This document shows positions 1 to 12,600 of a stretch of DNA of 64,000 nucleotides, piece after piece (within the stretch, counting starts at the first letter, position 1; every line of letters begins with the position of its first letter). The notes below the pieces were generated by a model, which was given only the letters and a program-made list of their open reading frames with translations, made no database searches and had not been told where the DNA came from. The translations under genes and the position numbers were made by a program. This stretch comes from Leptodontidium sp. MPI-SDFR-AT-0119 (taxonomy: Eukaryota > Ascomycota > Leotiomycetes > Helotiales > Leptodontidiaceae), in the NCBI GenBank assembly GCA_020726505.1, contig JAHLEZ010000046.1:186001-250000 (forward strand), read 5' to 3'.

Positions 1-959
1 GCGGTAAGTTAAACGGGGGCCTTTGTCTTAGGGGAATCGTCGAGTGCCGCAAGCCTAACTTGTTTCCGGTAGTAATTATTTATATTTATAAGGGTATCCT
101 TTTATTTTACGTTAAGTTAGTAAGACTTAATAATTAACTTGTCGGAACGGTTAATATTAACGAAGACTTACTAGTTAAAGTACGGCTAAACGGGTATATC
201 TAATAACTATTTTAGTCGATTGCGGTTCTTTATATATAATTACTTTAAGTTATAATACTCGAGGAACTTCCGACTAATTAGGACGTTAGTGTTTCTTAAG
301 TTAGTTACTAGAAAGGGGAAGTTAATTCGCCGGCGGTTAATTATTAAGGTAAATAAGATAGCCGTATTAATTAGCTTACTTTTCTTACTATTATAGTTAA
401 TTAAGACAATTAACTAAGGGAGGGATATAAAGGAAATATTAAATTACTTGACGAGTTAGTATATAAAAGAGGTTTTAATAGCACTGAAAATATTCGCTCT
501 ACTATTAATATATATAAGTGTTTTAATAAAGAATTTATTCCTTCTTAGTTTAATATTAACTAAGAACTATTGTCCTTTAATAAGAGTACGGAAATTAAAT
601 ATTAAGTCCTTTTATAAGTTGTAACTTATATTAAGGTGTGAGTCTTTATTACGGCCTAAGAGTTTTTTAATAGCTCGTTAGTCTCTAGATTTTCGCTAAC
701 GACTAACTAAGAAATCGATTTATCGAGAGCTTAGTCTTTACAGCGTTTAGGGCAGTCGCTAACTTAATGGCTAGTCTTATTATAATAGAGATAAGTGTCG
801 GAAGAGACGTCCTTAAGTATAAGAGGAGGTATAAGGGACTTAGGTCGGCGCAGGACGGGCGAAGAAGAGGGCGTATACTGGCGGACATCTGACGACTGTC
901 TTAAAGTCAGTAGTCTTTATGTGTGAGTAGTAAGGGTAAGTGAAGTCAAACGTCAGTTG

Positions 960-2050
960 TTCTTCTTTAAGATACCGCGCGAGTCGCTAATATTAGTATT
1001 ATTAAAGGAGACTCGAGGGGCTTCGCGGATAGTAGTAATAGCACGTTTATTAACTTGTTTAGTAGTAATATTTTGTAGCTCGTGATCTAAGACAACTAAG
1101 AACTCGTTAAGAGCCGTATAATTTCTAGCGAATTTATACTTCTTAGTTCGGATATTATATTTAAGCTTATTTAAGACCTTCTCGTATACGTCGTCGAACT
1201 AGTAGTTAAGTGAGATTTTTTTAATAGCCGCGTACGTCGTGAACTTTATATAGAATTTATTATAAGTTATATTACTTATTTATAATTAATTATACTTAAG
1301 TTTAGCGGCTTATACTTAGTTGTGGTTAAAGAAACGCTAGTTTAAGGCCTTTAAGACGTCGGCGGCTCTATTAAAGTCTCCCGCGAAGTTAGGGTTTATT
1401 TATTAAAGGATAATAGTCTTAGCCTCTCCCTTTGTATACTTAAAGTAAGTATAGACTTATAATTCACTAATAAAGAAGTTACTTAAGTACTTTTAAATAA
1501 AGAGCTTTATATTTATTTTTTAAGCGTCGTATTTAATTTCGCCCTTATAGTCGCTAAAGGGGGTATAGGGGTACTTAACCTTATTAGGCTTAACGGTAAG
1601 GGTAATAAGGTTTAGCTTAAGGAAGTAATAGTCGGCAGTAAGTTGAAGGTCCGCCGTAAGAGCACGTACGGATTAGTTAGAAGGGGAGGGAGTGCTAGTC
1701 CCTTAGTAAGGGTTATTAATAATATATTAAGTGAGGGCTTGTGTAATAGTAGCGGCGACAGTAAAGTTAATAAAGTCTTTAATTAGCTGATTTATCTTAG
1801 CTTATTAAGCGGGGGTAAGGCCTTTTATATTAGTAGGCTCTGGCGATGCGTCGAAGAAGCGCTAGGGTTTGTCCTCTAGGTCTAAGTCGAATCCGTTAAA
1901 GCTCTCCGGCTCCTCCGAGAGAGTCTCGACCGAAGGGATAGGGGTGTTAGTAAAGCCTAGTCGTATAAGGGCGCTCCTTTCTTTAAAGCTTCGCCGACGA
2001 GGGGGAGAAGTCGGTAGTAGTAGTAAAGTAAGGTAAAGAGGTGTTTAAGG
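960..2050 (-). pseudogene. Retrotransposon gag-like relic
   Basis: Read on the minus strand from about 2050 down to 960, one frame gives a recognisable gag-like protein interrupted by TAA/TAG codons. It has a segment near 1900-1850 reading FNGFDLDLEDKP, a block typical of gag near 1545-1530 (FSDYKGEIKYDA) and a helical part near 1350-1050 including ALNEFLVVLDHELQNITTK. Most stops fall where Q or W would be expected, as RIP makes them. No cysteine knuckle could be placed with confidence. A partial second copy lies at about 2603-3350. Confidence 0.6.
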
Positions 2051-2302
2051 TTATTAATTAATATATTAATTAAATATACGTTCGAAACAGGGCGCGTGTT
2101 AAGTTACGGTAAGGCAAGTTAATCGCGAGAGAATATTTAGCTTTCTCTAGGATAGTCTATTACTAGGGTAGAGAAGTACTTATTTATCGAATAGGCTAAG
2201 GTATTAAGGCTTATTATTAACTTATTATAAGGGCAAGTTAATAAGGCGCAAGACCGGGTAAGATATAACGCTTTATAACGAAGGAGTATTAGTCTTTTCT
2301 TA

Positions 2303-2602
2303 TATTACGGCTAGTAAAAGGTTAATACGGCGAGTTAACTCTAATTGTGTATTTAGGCCTCTAGTTACACTTAGAATCGAGAAGAAAAGACAAAAAGGAA
2401 AAGAGAGTTCTTCGTAAGAGAGAGCTCGAGTATAAATACACGAAGGACCCTCCTAATAAGGCCTAGCGTAGTCGGGGGCTATTCATCCACATGTCGCAGG
2501 CTCGCCACTAAGTCTTCCCTATTAGGCTTAGCGCCGTCGCATAGCCAGCGATGCTACGAGCCCGTGTCGGTTAGAATGCGAGGCGCATCGTAGGTCGTAA
2601 CA
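2303..2602 (-). repeat. LTR, second copy, 300 bp
   Basis: Second copy of the 300-bp LTR. Its start abuts the end of the truncated internal segment 2603-3602, giving an LTR-gag-LTR-gag order. That could come from unequal recombination, template switching, or a deleted element next to a longer one. Confidence 0.72.
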
Positions 2603-3350
2603 TATACTCGGTTGTGGTCGAAGAAACGCTAGTCTAAAGCCTTTAAGACGTCGGCGGCTCCGTTAAAGTCTCTAGCGAAGTCGGGATTTATTTGTTAGAG
2701 GATAATAGTCTTAGCCTCTCCCTTTATACATTTAAAGTAAGTATAGACCTGCGATTTATTAGTAAGGAAGTTACTTAAGTACTTTTAAATAAAGAGCTTT
2801 ATATTTATCTTTTAGGCGTCGTAGTTAATTTCGCCCTTATAGTCGCTAAAGGGGGTACAGGGGTACTTAACCTTATTAGGCTTAACGGCAGGGATAGTAA
2901 GGTTTAACTTAAGGAGGTAGTAATTGGCGGTAGGCTAGAGATCTACTGTAAAAGTACAAGTTAACCGATCGTAAGGAGGAGATAGAGTGCGAGTCTCTTG
3001 ACGCGGGTTGTCGGTAATATATTAGGCGAAGGCCTATATAACGGCAGCGGCGATAATAAAACTCACGGAGTCTTTAATTAGTTAATTTACTCTAGCTTAT
3101 TAAGCGGGGGTAAGGCCTTCTATGTCGGTAGGCTCCGGCGATGCGTCGAAGAAGCTCTAGGGTTTGTCCTCCGAGTCTAAGTCGAATCCGTTAAAGCTCT
3201 CTGGCTTTTCCGAAAGAGTCTCGACTGAAGGGATAGGGGTAGTGTTAGTAAAGCCTAGCCGTACAGGGGCGCTCCTTTCTCTAGAGCTTCGCTGACGAGG
3301 GGGAGAAACCGGTAAAGGTAGTAAGGTGGGGTTAAGAGGTATTTAAGGTT
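2603..3350 (-). pseudogene. Second, truncated copy of the gag-like relic
   Basis: This segment repeats the beginning of the gag-like relic found at 1311-2050, including the SVETLSEKPESFNGFDLD region near 3180-3230. It stops where the second LTR begins at 2602. The two copies differ mainly by transitions, so they share ancestry and were mutated after duplication. Confidence 0.6.
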
Positions 3351-3602
3351 ATTAATCGATTTATTAATTAGACATACGTTCCGAAATAGCGACGCGTGTC
3401 AGGCTACGGTAAAGTAGGTCGACCGCGAGAGAATATCCAGCTTTCTCTGGGACAGTCTACTACGAGGGCAGAGAGGTACTTATCTGTCAAATAGGCTAAG
3501 GTATTAAAGCTTATTATTAACTTATTATAAGAGCAAGTCGACAAGGCGCAAGACCGGGTGAAATATAACGCTTTATAATAAAGGGGTATTAGTCTTTTCT
3601 TA

Positions 3603-3902
3603 TATTACGACTAGTAAAAAGTTAATACGGCAAGTTGACTCTAGCTTTATATTTAGGCCTAAAGTTACGCTTAGAATTAAGAAGAAAAGACAAGGAGAAA
3701 AGGAGAGCTCTCTATAAGAGGGAGCTCGAGTATAAATACATGAAGGAGCCTCCTAATAGGGCCTAGCGTAGTCGGGGGCTATTCATTCACATGTCACAGG
3801 CTCGCCACTAAGTCTTCCCTATTAGGCTTAGCGCCGTCGCATAGCCAGCGATGCTACGAGCCCGTGTCGGTTAGAATGCGAGGCGCATCGTAGGTCGTAA
3901 CA
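3603..3902 (-). repeat. LTR, first copy, 300 bp
   Basis: In element sense it begins TGTTACGACC at 3902 and ends TCGTAATA at 3603. A TATTTATA box lies about 160 bp inside, suitable for an LTR promoter. It is the same length as the copy at 2303-2602 and differs mainly by C/T and G/A changes. Confidence 0.75.
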
Positions 3903-3949
3903 CATTCCCACCTACGTTCACTCCTCTATATCCAAGTAATACCTCGCAA

Positions 3950-6900
3950 TTACCTTCATCTCCTGCCCTATCAATGACTCGCCTAAATCTAGCTCTTGTT
4001 AACCCCATACCTGCCCCTGCCCGCACCCCAGTAGCACGACCCTCCCCCATACGCCAGTCTTAGATGCAGAGGCTTCCTTAACTGAGCGAACTGCCTTTAA
4101 GCTAGCTAAGCAGCTTCGGAATTTTTAAGGGTATATACACGAGTAGTACCGCGAGGCAGACTAATCGCATTAAGAGCACTATTGACGTCTAGATGTCTAT
4201 TCTAAGTGCTCGTCTCTTTAATAGATCAGTGATATCTTGTGTGGAAATCACCGAGATACACCCCTTTTAGACGTCCTTAGTAATGCTAAGTTAATGAAGC
4301 TAATGGACTTCGGCGGCCTAGACTACTAAGCAGCCTTTGAAGGCACTAGTACATCGGCTGCCCCCGAAGACGTCGGAACCTGTGATAAAAAGCTGCCTAT
4401 AAATCTGTGCTTGTCGTAACATTATACTGTTAGTAGAAAGAACCGTCGTGTTAAGGTATTGTTTAATATTAATAGTACTTACTGTTTCCTGACTAGTCTG
4501 GCTATTGCTCGTTAAGGAATTAATTAGTTTCTTAAAGTGTATCCCTTTTTTAACCTTAGTGTAAATATTCACTTTAGCTTGAAAGTCCCTTTATATAATA
4601 AGCGCGGGGTATTGACTCGGAAATTTACCCCTTTTTATAAGATCTCCTATTACTACTTTGGCTCTGTAATTAGTTTAAAGGGTCTCTTTATCTTTGTCTT
4701 CTTCCTTACGCTCTATACCGAGAGCGACTATGAGTATTCAATATACCTCAATAAGTAGGACTAAGAGCTGTGGTATAATATAATCTTGAGTCCCGCTATT
4801 TATAAGACTGTCTGATCTTCTAATATTCTGTAATATTACCCGGCTACCCCCTGTATCGCTAATATAGATTCGACTGCGTTGTTTGTAGAGAGCCTTGCTT
4901 AAAAATACTCTTTGTGAAAATAGCTTTTGAAGTACGCTTTATAACCTTAGTACCTCGACACTCTTTGGAGCTTTATACTTGAGACTATTACCAAGAACCC
5001 CGGCTATTATTAATTTTAAGGGGCTACCCTCTTTATATATAAAAAAAACACTAAACTAAAATCTATAAATGTGACTAATAACTTGACTATAGCTTATAAA
5101 GGCTAGGAACATTCTTAGTCTTAGGTAACCGACTTATAGTTTTATAATAAAGATCGCATATTTATTGATCTTATAAAGTAGACTACTTTAGAAGACAGTG
5201 CTCTGTTATATGACTATATCTTAGAAAATTATGAGGTAGAGGTGTTCTTGTAGAGGAAGTGTTACTTAGATACGTATATAGAGACGTAGACCGTTCTTAA
5301 CGTCGATGGAAGTGTAGCTAAAGGGAATCCTAAATGTACGACATATCCCTAGGTAATAATGCGAGACATAATGGGCCAGACCTTCTTTGCGGCGTCGTAG
5401 GGGAAAGAGAGCTAAGATAGATTAATATACTCTTAGTTTTATGTTTTGATTAAGACTTTATTTAATATATTAAAAGTATATGTCTTTAATAATAAGTCCC
5501 TAGAGAATTTGGCCTTAGACCCTGGATATATTTAGTTACTTTAGTAGGAGGGTGGAGGCATTACCTTTTCAAAAGGCGTCTACGAGTTTGGCTATTTCCA
5601 CAGTAAGAAACGCGCTTATACTAACCTGGTTAATAACTAATAGAGGTCGTACGGTATCCGAGAAGAACACCGCATCTCCCTGACAATAATGGAGGAGATC
5701 GCTTAATAGTGGCGCTAATAGGATTTATACGACAATAAGATTAATGCTGCCCTGTTTTTACTCCCTTATTACATTGTCTTTACAAAAGAGCTTTTTGGCT
5801 TTCTTTATGCCTAGATTAATAAGTACTATTTCCTCTTTAAGCACGTTTTTATATATACTGTTATAATATATTTACTATTAAAAACGATTGTTATAATAAT
5901 TGTGTTAAGGGCGCTCCGGTTTTGTTATAGTAGTAACCTAATCTAACGTGAATTACTCTTATATAAGGATCGTTAGGAGAGTCTTTAGAACGAGAAGCTG
6001 GTTATGAAAGAAGGTTTAAGGATGTGGCAGACTATCGAATAATGTGGACTTAGCTAGTTCTTGCTAAAAATTAATTAGGTGACGTGGCGGTTTGTACTAT
6101 TATATAGAGAGAACATCTTGGTAGGGAATGTATTAATATACGAAAAGTATAGACGACGGTGGCGAGTAGTTAAAGACCTCCGGGACGTTTATATTCAGTT
6201 TAATTAGGCCGAGTCTTAGTACGATCAGTATAATATGTAGCGTAACACAGCCCTCTTAAGTAAGTGGCTTAAATATTTCCACGCTTTAAACCTTAAATAG
6301 TTTAATAGGGATATATAAAAGGCTATACTTAAATCCCACAAGCGATCTCCTAAATTAACGTCTGACGTAATTAAGTAAAAGGGAGACATTTAGTTTTATT
6401 AAAGCCGTATAAAGCGGATATTTTTTATGACGAGATCGTCGGTTTACCTCCTTTTATGACTAGGAATAAAATGCGGTTTAAGAGAGTAACTAATTTTCTT
6501 AACTTCTTGTTTTTTTAGGAAGATGGCAAGGAACGCTGTAGCTAGGGTAATAAGCTATACTAAGCCATCTTATAGAAGAGCTTTGAGTTAGTTAAGCGAC
6601 GTTTAAGATATAGACGCGTAAATAAGCGGTTAGACGAGTTCTTTTACCTTATTCGTTTAACGTATTAGGTTCTCCTGTACTTATTATATTTCACCTTTAT
6701 TATGTTAACGAAGACTAACTATAATTAAGGTCTAAAGGGACAAATAATGTGGTTTTCGGCTATATATATTGATCTTAAGAAAGTAAAGCTTCTTTTTTGT
6801 TCTTATCTTATTATACTTTATAGTATTCTGTGGAATGTACGTTAGTAGATATTTGGCGACGGTTGGTATTAAAATATATAAGATACCTCTTAACTTATTA

Positions 6901-7430
6901 ATATATATAGCGCTTAAGGACTTAAGGTGTACGGACAAGAAAAGACTAAAGAGTTTTAAGTAGCTAGGAAAAGGAGTATTAGGGTAAAAGGGTTTGTCCC
7001 CGTGTAGGAGCGGACGCAGCCATTAAGGCTTAAGATATTAGAGTAAACTAAGAACTAGAGCTTGGATAAACTAGAGGACTTAATGAGTAGGTTTAGTCGT
7101 GAGTACACTAATAATAGTATTCAAGATAATAGTTTAGATATCAGTAGTAACGACCTTAGGCTAGAGGTTGGGGTTAACGAGCGTGATAGCTATTAGTCTC
7201 GATCTTCTAAAACTTGTAGGGCTATCATGGCTGCTTTTGCCCGGAAATCTAATAATGGAAGACATCGAGGCAGTGACTAGGATGAAAGCTTCACGGCTAT
7301 AATAGTCAGTAGTGGCAGCGTTTTTATACCGTCAAGCAGCGAGAGGTAGGCGCTAAGGACTAATTATTACAGAACTAAGGTAGGGTTATAAGACATACTT
7401 TATACTTGGGATTAATGTAATATTAAGATA
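3950..7430 (+). pseudogene. Long RIP-damaged ORF, family not recognised
   Basis: A single plus-strand frame (codons in phase with 4081, 4537, 4981 and 6121) reads as protein-like sequence for about 2.7 kb, broken only by TAA/TAG/TGA where Q, R or W fits. Legible stretches include LTERTAFKLAKQLRNF (near 4078), GVYEFGYFHSKKRA (near 5580) and ENILVGNVLIYEKYRRRWR (near 6110). The same frame stays mostly open to about 7669, but near 7084 another frame starting MSRFSREYTNN looks more protein-like, so the 3' limit and a possible frameshift are uncertain. I do not recognise the family. It starts right after the LTR element ending at 3902, which may have truncated its 5' end. Confidence 0.45.
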
Positions 7431-7691
7431 TTTACTATAATATAAACAAGGATGAAGTCAATAAGATTATAGAGAGGGTAGTTTAGTCTTCTGCTGGCTT
7501 TTATCGCTTGACTTGGGCTAAGTGAGCTCGATTTGCGTTATATACCTAGCTAATGATGACTCTCGAGTTAATGTATTCTTAGTATTGGATGCTTTGGCCA
7601 CATAAATTAGTGCTGAGGTGCTTTGTCGTTCGGTATTAGAGCCCAATACCGTTAGTATAGTCACGTGAGGGCGGGTTGCACGCGCGAACTG

Positions 7692-7866
7692 TTTACCTCA
7701 GGCACTCAGGCCATATCCAAGAGAAGTCTAGCGCCTTAGGATAAATATACTTCCACTCCGAGATCATGTTACCTTCTCTTGTATTTGGTCGAGGACGTCA
7801 TGTGATTTAGCAATTAACCGTATTAGGAGTAGTCTTCGACTATGATGGCCTGAGTGCCTGAGGTAA
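7692..7866. repeat. 23-bp perfect inverted repeat, 175 bp overall
   Basis: Positions 7692-7714 (TTTACCTCAGGCACTCAGG...) are the exact reverse complement of 7844-7866, with a 129-bp spacer. Bases just inside the arms are weakly complementary. No convincing target duplication flanks it. A small MITE-like element or hairpin is the simplest reading. It lies downstream of the broken minus-strand gene ending near 8213. Confidence 0.6.
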
Positions 7867-8212
7867 ATGCGAGAGCGGGGAAGCGCCACGTGGTAAGGTC
7901 ACGCGACTCATGCTCGTAAGTCACGCGACCCATCTTCCGTTTGCTGTGAGGCAGCCCAACGGCCCACCCAAGCGGCCCCCTGCAGCTCGCCCCAGCGGAG
8001 TACTAGACGCGCGCTACGCACGCCGATGCCCTGAAACTAGCAGACCGGGGTGTGCATGTGATTTTCACTGGACTATGGTCAGCTGACCTGGCGACACAAG
8101 ATTTGTGACGCGATTAGGTCAGCAAATGAGAAAGCATATCATTTGGGGGATTCGGCAGTTGGTTGGTGATAACAAAGAGTGAATAGAGTTTGTAAAAGCT
8201 AGGATGTAAAAG
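7867..8212. other. GC-richer stretch, no gene seen
   Basis: This stretch is clearly less AT-rich than the DNA to its left and shows no RIP-like stop pattern. A short direct repeat (gtcacgcgac) occurs at about 7901 and 7921. I found no ORF or RNA gene. It probably is the 3' flank of the broken gene at 8213-8920. Confidence 0.4.
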
Positions 8213-8920
8213 CTAATAGAATTTGTATTTTCCCCGCACCTTTCGCTTTTTCTGGTTAGGGTAGTAAAGAAAATAGAAAGTTAAATATAAATACCACGCT
8301 TCCTCCACGTTTCGGCCATTGCCCAGATATACAGCAGTCTGTAGCGCAAATCGATTCTGTTGGTTGAGAACTACCACACTGAAGTGATCGTAGTTCAGTC
8401 GTCCGGCGATGGATTTGATGTATCCGCCTTGAAGACTCCCGCTTTCCGGCGTCTTAGACTTATAATACAACCACCCTTACGCTTCTTAGAAGGCGTCCCC
8501 ATTTTATCGCGTAGAGGGTTTCCAAGATAATACACACCGCGCATGCCAAATGAGTAACCCGGTTCTTTACCGTCTATTTGATATCCTAATATGGAAAATT
8601 CAACTGCTATAGAAGCTTAATTGCTGAAGTTGCGCACGTCAAATCCGGCATTCGGTACGGCGCCGTTTTCAACTATTATAGACCCGTTGTACGTGTACGG
8701 GAACGGATCATTTGTAGTGATGGTGTGCCCAAGGGACACGAAACCTTCGTCATCGTCATCTCGAAGGTCGTCTTTGACGGCTCCTAGAGTTGCCTTAGTC
8801 CTCAGTATAGAGTAGCGATTTGGTTTAGTAAATGTGCTCCATGGACCAGTCTTGAGCAATCTATCTAGGGCTTTGTCTGTCTCAGCTGATAGTAGAACGT
8901 CGACCGTCTAATTTTGATAT
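8213..8920 (-). pseudogene. 3' part of a gene disrupted by a copia insertion
   Basis: Read on the minus strand from the copia target site at 8920, one frame is protein-like down to about 8490 apart from a TAG near 8908 and a TAA near 8617. Both look like RIP products of CAG and CAA. It includes ETDKALDRLLKTGPWSTF (near 8850) and DPFPYTYNGSIIVENGA (near 8690). Near 8470 the frame shifts by one and continues to a stop at 8213. Normal base composition suggests a former host gene. Its 5' part is at 16594-17014, beyond the retrotransposon. The family is not recognised. Confidence 0.55.
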
Positions 8921-9105
8921 TGTCGTACAGGCACGGGCTGATGCTCGGTTAGCTGCGCGCTACGCTGGATATGGTTTCTGCCACGTTATACCGCTTTCAG
9001 GAGAACAACGTGTTCCCCTGATTTCCTTATATATTCTAGAGAACAATCAATCACTTTAATTCTCCTTACGTTAATCGCAAGGCTTTATTCCACTTCTATA
9101 CTATA
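8921..9105 (+). repeat. copia 5' LTR, 185 bp
   Basis: It begins TGTCGTACAGGC and ends CTATACTATA. The 3' LTR ends CTGCACCACA at the same place, so the expected TG...CA end was changed to TA here. The differences are mostly CA to TA or TG to TA, the RIP pattern. Confidence 0.92.
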
Positions 9106-9127
9106 GTTATAAGCCCCGTGACGAAGC
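9106..9127 (+). other. Primer-binding site matching half of initiator Met tRNA
   Basis: The 22 bases starting directly after the 5' LTR begin GTTATAAGCCCCGTGACG. Their complement contains CGGGGCTTATAAC, which fits an initiator-Met anticodon stem-loop (GGGCTCATAACCC-like) with one RIP-type G-to-A change. Drosophila copia and yeast Ty5 are known to prime from an internal, half-tRNA-iMet site instead of the tRNA 3' end. The exact fungal tRNA sequence was not checked. Confidence 0.55.
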
Positions 9128-9699
9128 TATTAAGTTAGTATTCTTCCTTTTGTGCTCTATAGACTTAAGTAAAGTTATTAACGGAGGATTAGTAGGTGAC
9201 GAATAACGTCGGAGTTTCTACTTATTAATAAGTGTAGTTCACACTACTATTTTCCCTTTAACCTCTCTAGAAAAGGGTAAATCGAGCACTTATACTCGAT
9301 ATTCTCTTCTCCTCTTTAATAAATCCATCGAACCCTTAAGAGAGTAACCCTCTCTTTACTATAGTAGACTTAACTTTAGTCTCCTCTTCTAATAATCGAA
9401 CGCCGCTTAACTACGACAGGCAAACCTAGACCTTATAATATTAAGCCTTTAAATCCTTTTATATCTTTCACAAGGTATAGACTTCAGTTAATTTAAAGCT
9501 ATTAGTCGCTCTAAATATCCTCGAAAACGAGCCTCAAGCACAAACGATTAACTAAGTGAAAGCATAATAAGACAAGGAGGCTCTCGATTTCAACTTTAGG
9601 GAGTAAGTAAAGTAAAATAGAGACTAACGAGCACTTGAACTCAAGGGACTTAAACTAAGTGTAATACCTCTTATACTATTTAACGTTATTATAATTACT

Positions 9700-12600
9700 C
9701 TAATATATATTACTTTAATAAAGGAGTATACTATAAAACACGTATAATAATTAGAAAAGGCTTAGGCTTATAAGGCGGTATATAAGTGGATTTAAGAGAC
9801 AGTTAATCCTTTGATTTATTAGAGTACTATTCGGGAGTGCGAGATTAAGGAGGAACAGAGAGCGAAAGAGTAACCCGACAAGATAACGGACGAATCAAAC
9901 GACCCACGATCTTAGACTTTGTAAATGTTCCTTAAGGTATTAAAGAGAGATTACGCCCCTTCGGAAACAAGTAATATTACTAAAGCTTAAGCTAAATATA
10001 AAGAGAAGCTCGAAATCGTCAAAATAGGACGGGTTAATCTTAAGGTGTGGATTTAAGAGTAGTGATTAGCTTACTAAGATACTCTATTATACGACATTCT
10101 AGACGTTAAGGGCCCCTTAGCGATCATTAACTTTATTAAGGTAGTATAAGAGAAGCTCGCACTTAAATAGGCTCGCGAACGACTATCTAAGGTCCTTAGA
10201 AATAATACTCTTGGGGTTATTCACAAGTACACGTTACTTTAATACGTTAATTAATTATTAGCGCTTAACGAAGAGTCTCTTACGGCTATTAGAAGAAATA
10301 AGACAGTTAAATTATACGTTATACTTAAAGGGAGATTAGATGCTCTAAGAGTACTACTAACACTAAGGACTCTTTTACTAAATACCTCGCTTAACACTTG
10401 CCCTTATAAGGTGGGCTCTCACTGACATAAAGCGATCGAGTGTTATAGACTTCAATATTACTACGACGGCTTAACTAGGGATAAACTGCGCAACTTACTG
10501 TCTATAAAGGAAATCAAGGAAACCTAAATCAAGCTTAAAAAGGAGTTTCCTAACCTTAAACGAGTAATCAGTAAGAAAGGGTAGAGATAAGTAGCGGTAA
10601 AGGAAATTACTAAGGGAACAACCTCTGAAAACTCCTCGTCCTCTCTGACAACCTTAGTAAAAGCCTTAGAACTACTGAAGTATCCCGGCAATATTAATAC
10701 ATATATAATTAGTTTAGAGTTACTTAATAAGGCTCTCGCTACCTCAGGAATCTACGCCACTATTAATATAAATCGACACCCGCTCTTAGAGAGTACCTTA
10801 CTTAATAACGGCGCTGCCACTTATTTAATTAATTCGGTTACTCTATTGGAGCCTAGAACCTTTATTAAATCAACTAATAATAATAGTATTAAAACCGGAA
10901 CGTCGAGCCTTATAATTAAGGGTCGAGGTACTCGTGTTTTTAAGGGTGCTCTCAATGGCCCTGATGGACCAAATACTAAAGACTTGAGGCTCTCCGACGT
11001 CGCTGTCGTCGAAGGATTTAATGTCAATATTATTTCGGAAGCTCGTTTATTAAAGGCTAGACTTTAGTATAATAAGTTAGACTACACGTTACGCGTTAGA
11101 TCAGCTGAGAAGAGTATTATATTAAAGCAATTAAAGCGATAGTTTAACTTAGCTTTCTTTAAATACAAGCCTTTTAATTACTCTTTAGCTCCCGTAATAG
11201 CTCCTAACTCTTTAATTCGCTTAACTTATACCTTTTTAATGTTCCCCACGCTTTAAAGGAGTATCCGGCAAGGCTTTTAATTAAGTCGACGATATTTGAG
11301 ACCGTGACTAGACGACGTTAAGTTATAGCACTTACAGGCAAGGCACTTAGGGAAGGAAGCGTTAGAGAATTTAGTCAAAAATACGCGTAACGTTAAGATC
11401 TTAGGCACTACTTAAATTAAGTGTAAAGAGTACTCTCTAATTGTCGCGCAGTAAGTCGTTAGTCGAAGACCTTCAGAGAGAACAGCTACCCGGCCTTTTT
11501 ATCGTATTTCTTGGGACTTATTTGACTTCTTTGTCGGATTTAATAGGAATAGCTGGCTCTTATTAGTTAAAGACTAATACGATGGGAAATTCTATAAATA
11601 ACTCTTAAAAAACAAAGGGTTAATCGCTATCTTAAGAGTTCTTAAACCGTTTAAGGCGTGGACGAGACGTTAATTCGAACTCTTAATTTATAAAATACGC
11701 CAAGATAATAATATATCGGTTATAGGAATCAATAGATTAACCAAGTACGAAAAGTGGTGTACAGAGAATAGTATTGATATTAAGGGTACCCTTTCGTATA
11801 CGCACTAACTTAATAAGGGAGCTGAGCGCGTAAGCAAGGAAATCATCGAAAAGTCTATTAAAATACGCCTTTTAATAAACTTACTAGAGGAGCTTTAGAC
11901 AGAAGTAACTATAGCGGCAATTACTCTTTATAATATAAGTCCGGCTACTCGGAAAGGCTTTAAGAGTCTAAATGAGATCTTTTATACTTAGTTTAGGCAA
12001 TATATTCAGTACTACGACCCTAAGCTTATTCAAAAGCTTAATACTAATATACGACTTAACTAGAGTAATATATAGGCGTACGGCTGTAAAGCCTACCCTA
12101 TAATCAAGGACTGAGAGGCTCTTCAATAAAAGAGAGTATTCAAAGTCAATCTAAGAGCGCACCTTAGATACCTAGTAAGATACGTCTCGTCTAATATATA
12201 TAGGGTTTAAATACCTTAATTACAGCGTGTAATAGTGACTCAAAACGTTACTTTTAACGAATCCCTCTTTTATTTAGGCTCTCTAAACGTGGAGAGAGCG
12301 GTCGGCTAGCCGCGCTTAATATTGAGAAATCTTACTAAAATACTAGAAAAAGAGGAGGGACCCCAAGACACTAGAACTAATATAATTAATCGACTGAGTA
12401 CACTTAATATACTAGAATTAATAACAAGCATTACCTTAGAAAGGGAATAACTAAGCCAAGTAATGAGTTCTATAGAAACTACTGAGTTTGTAACCTCAGG
12501 GGTGCTATAGCCTTTAATTAAGCTTTTAATTATAGGGATAGAGTAATTAATATTACTCTTAGAAAAGTTAGGATTAATAGAACTCGTTAATAAAAACTTA

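Larger units (their letters stand above)
1..3902 (-). mobile_element. RIP-damaged LTR retrotransposon (left part outside window)
   Basis: A minus-strand LTR element runs off the left edge. Two 300-bp LTRs (3603-3902 and 2303-2602) start TGTTACGA and end TCGTAATA or CCGTAATA in element sense, close to perfect inverted ends if RIP changed CA to TA. Each LTR is followed by the same gag-like sequence, so about 1.3 kb is tandemly duplicated: 2603-3902 repeats 1311-2602 at about 1,292-1,300 bp spacing. The order in element sense is LTR, truncated gag, LTR, longer gag, then out of the window. The gag type suggests copia or gypsy, but no pol is present to decide. The flank at 3903 is CATTC; the partner target duplication would lie outside. 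Confidence 0.75.

Noticed and set aside
8621..8815. 64-codon plus-strand ORF
   Set aside because: Shadow of the broken minus-strand gene, which reads far longer and continues beyond the copia element.
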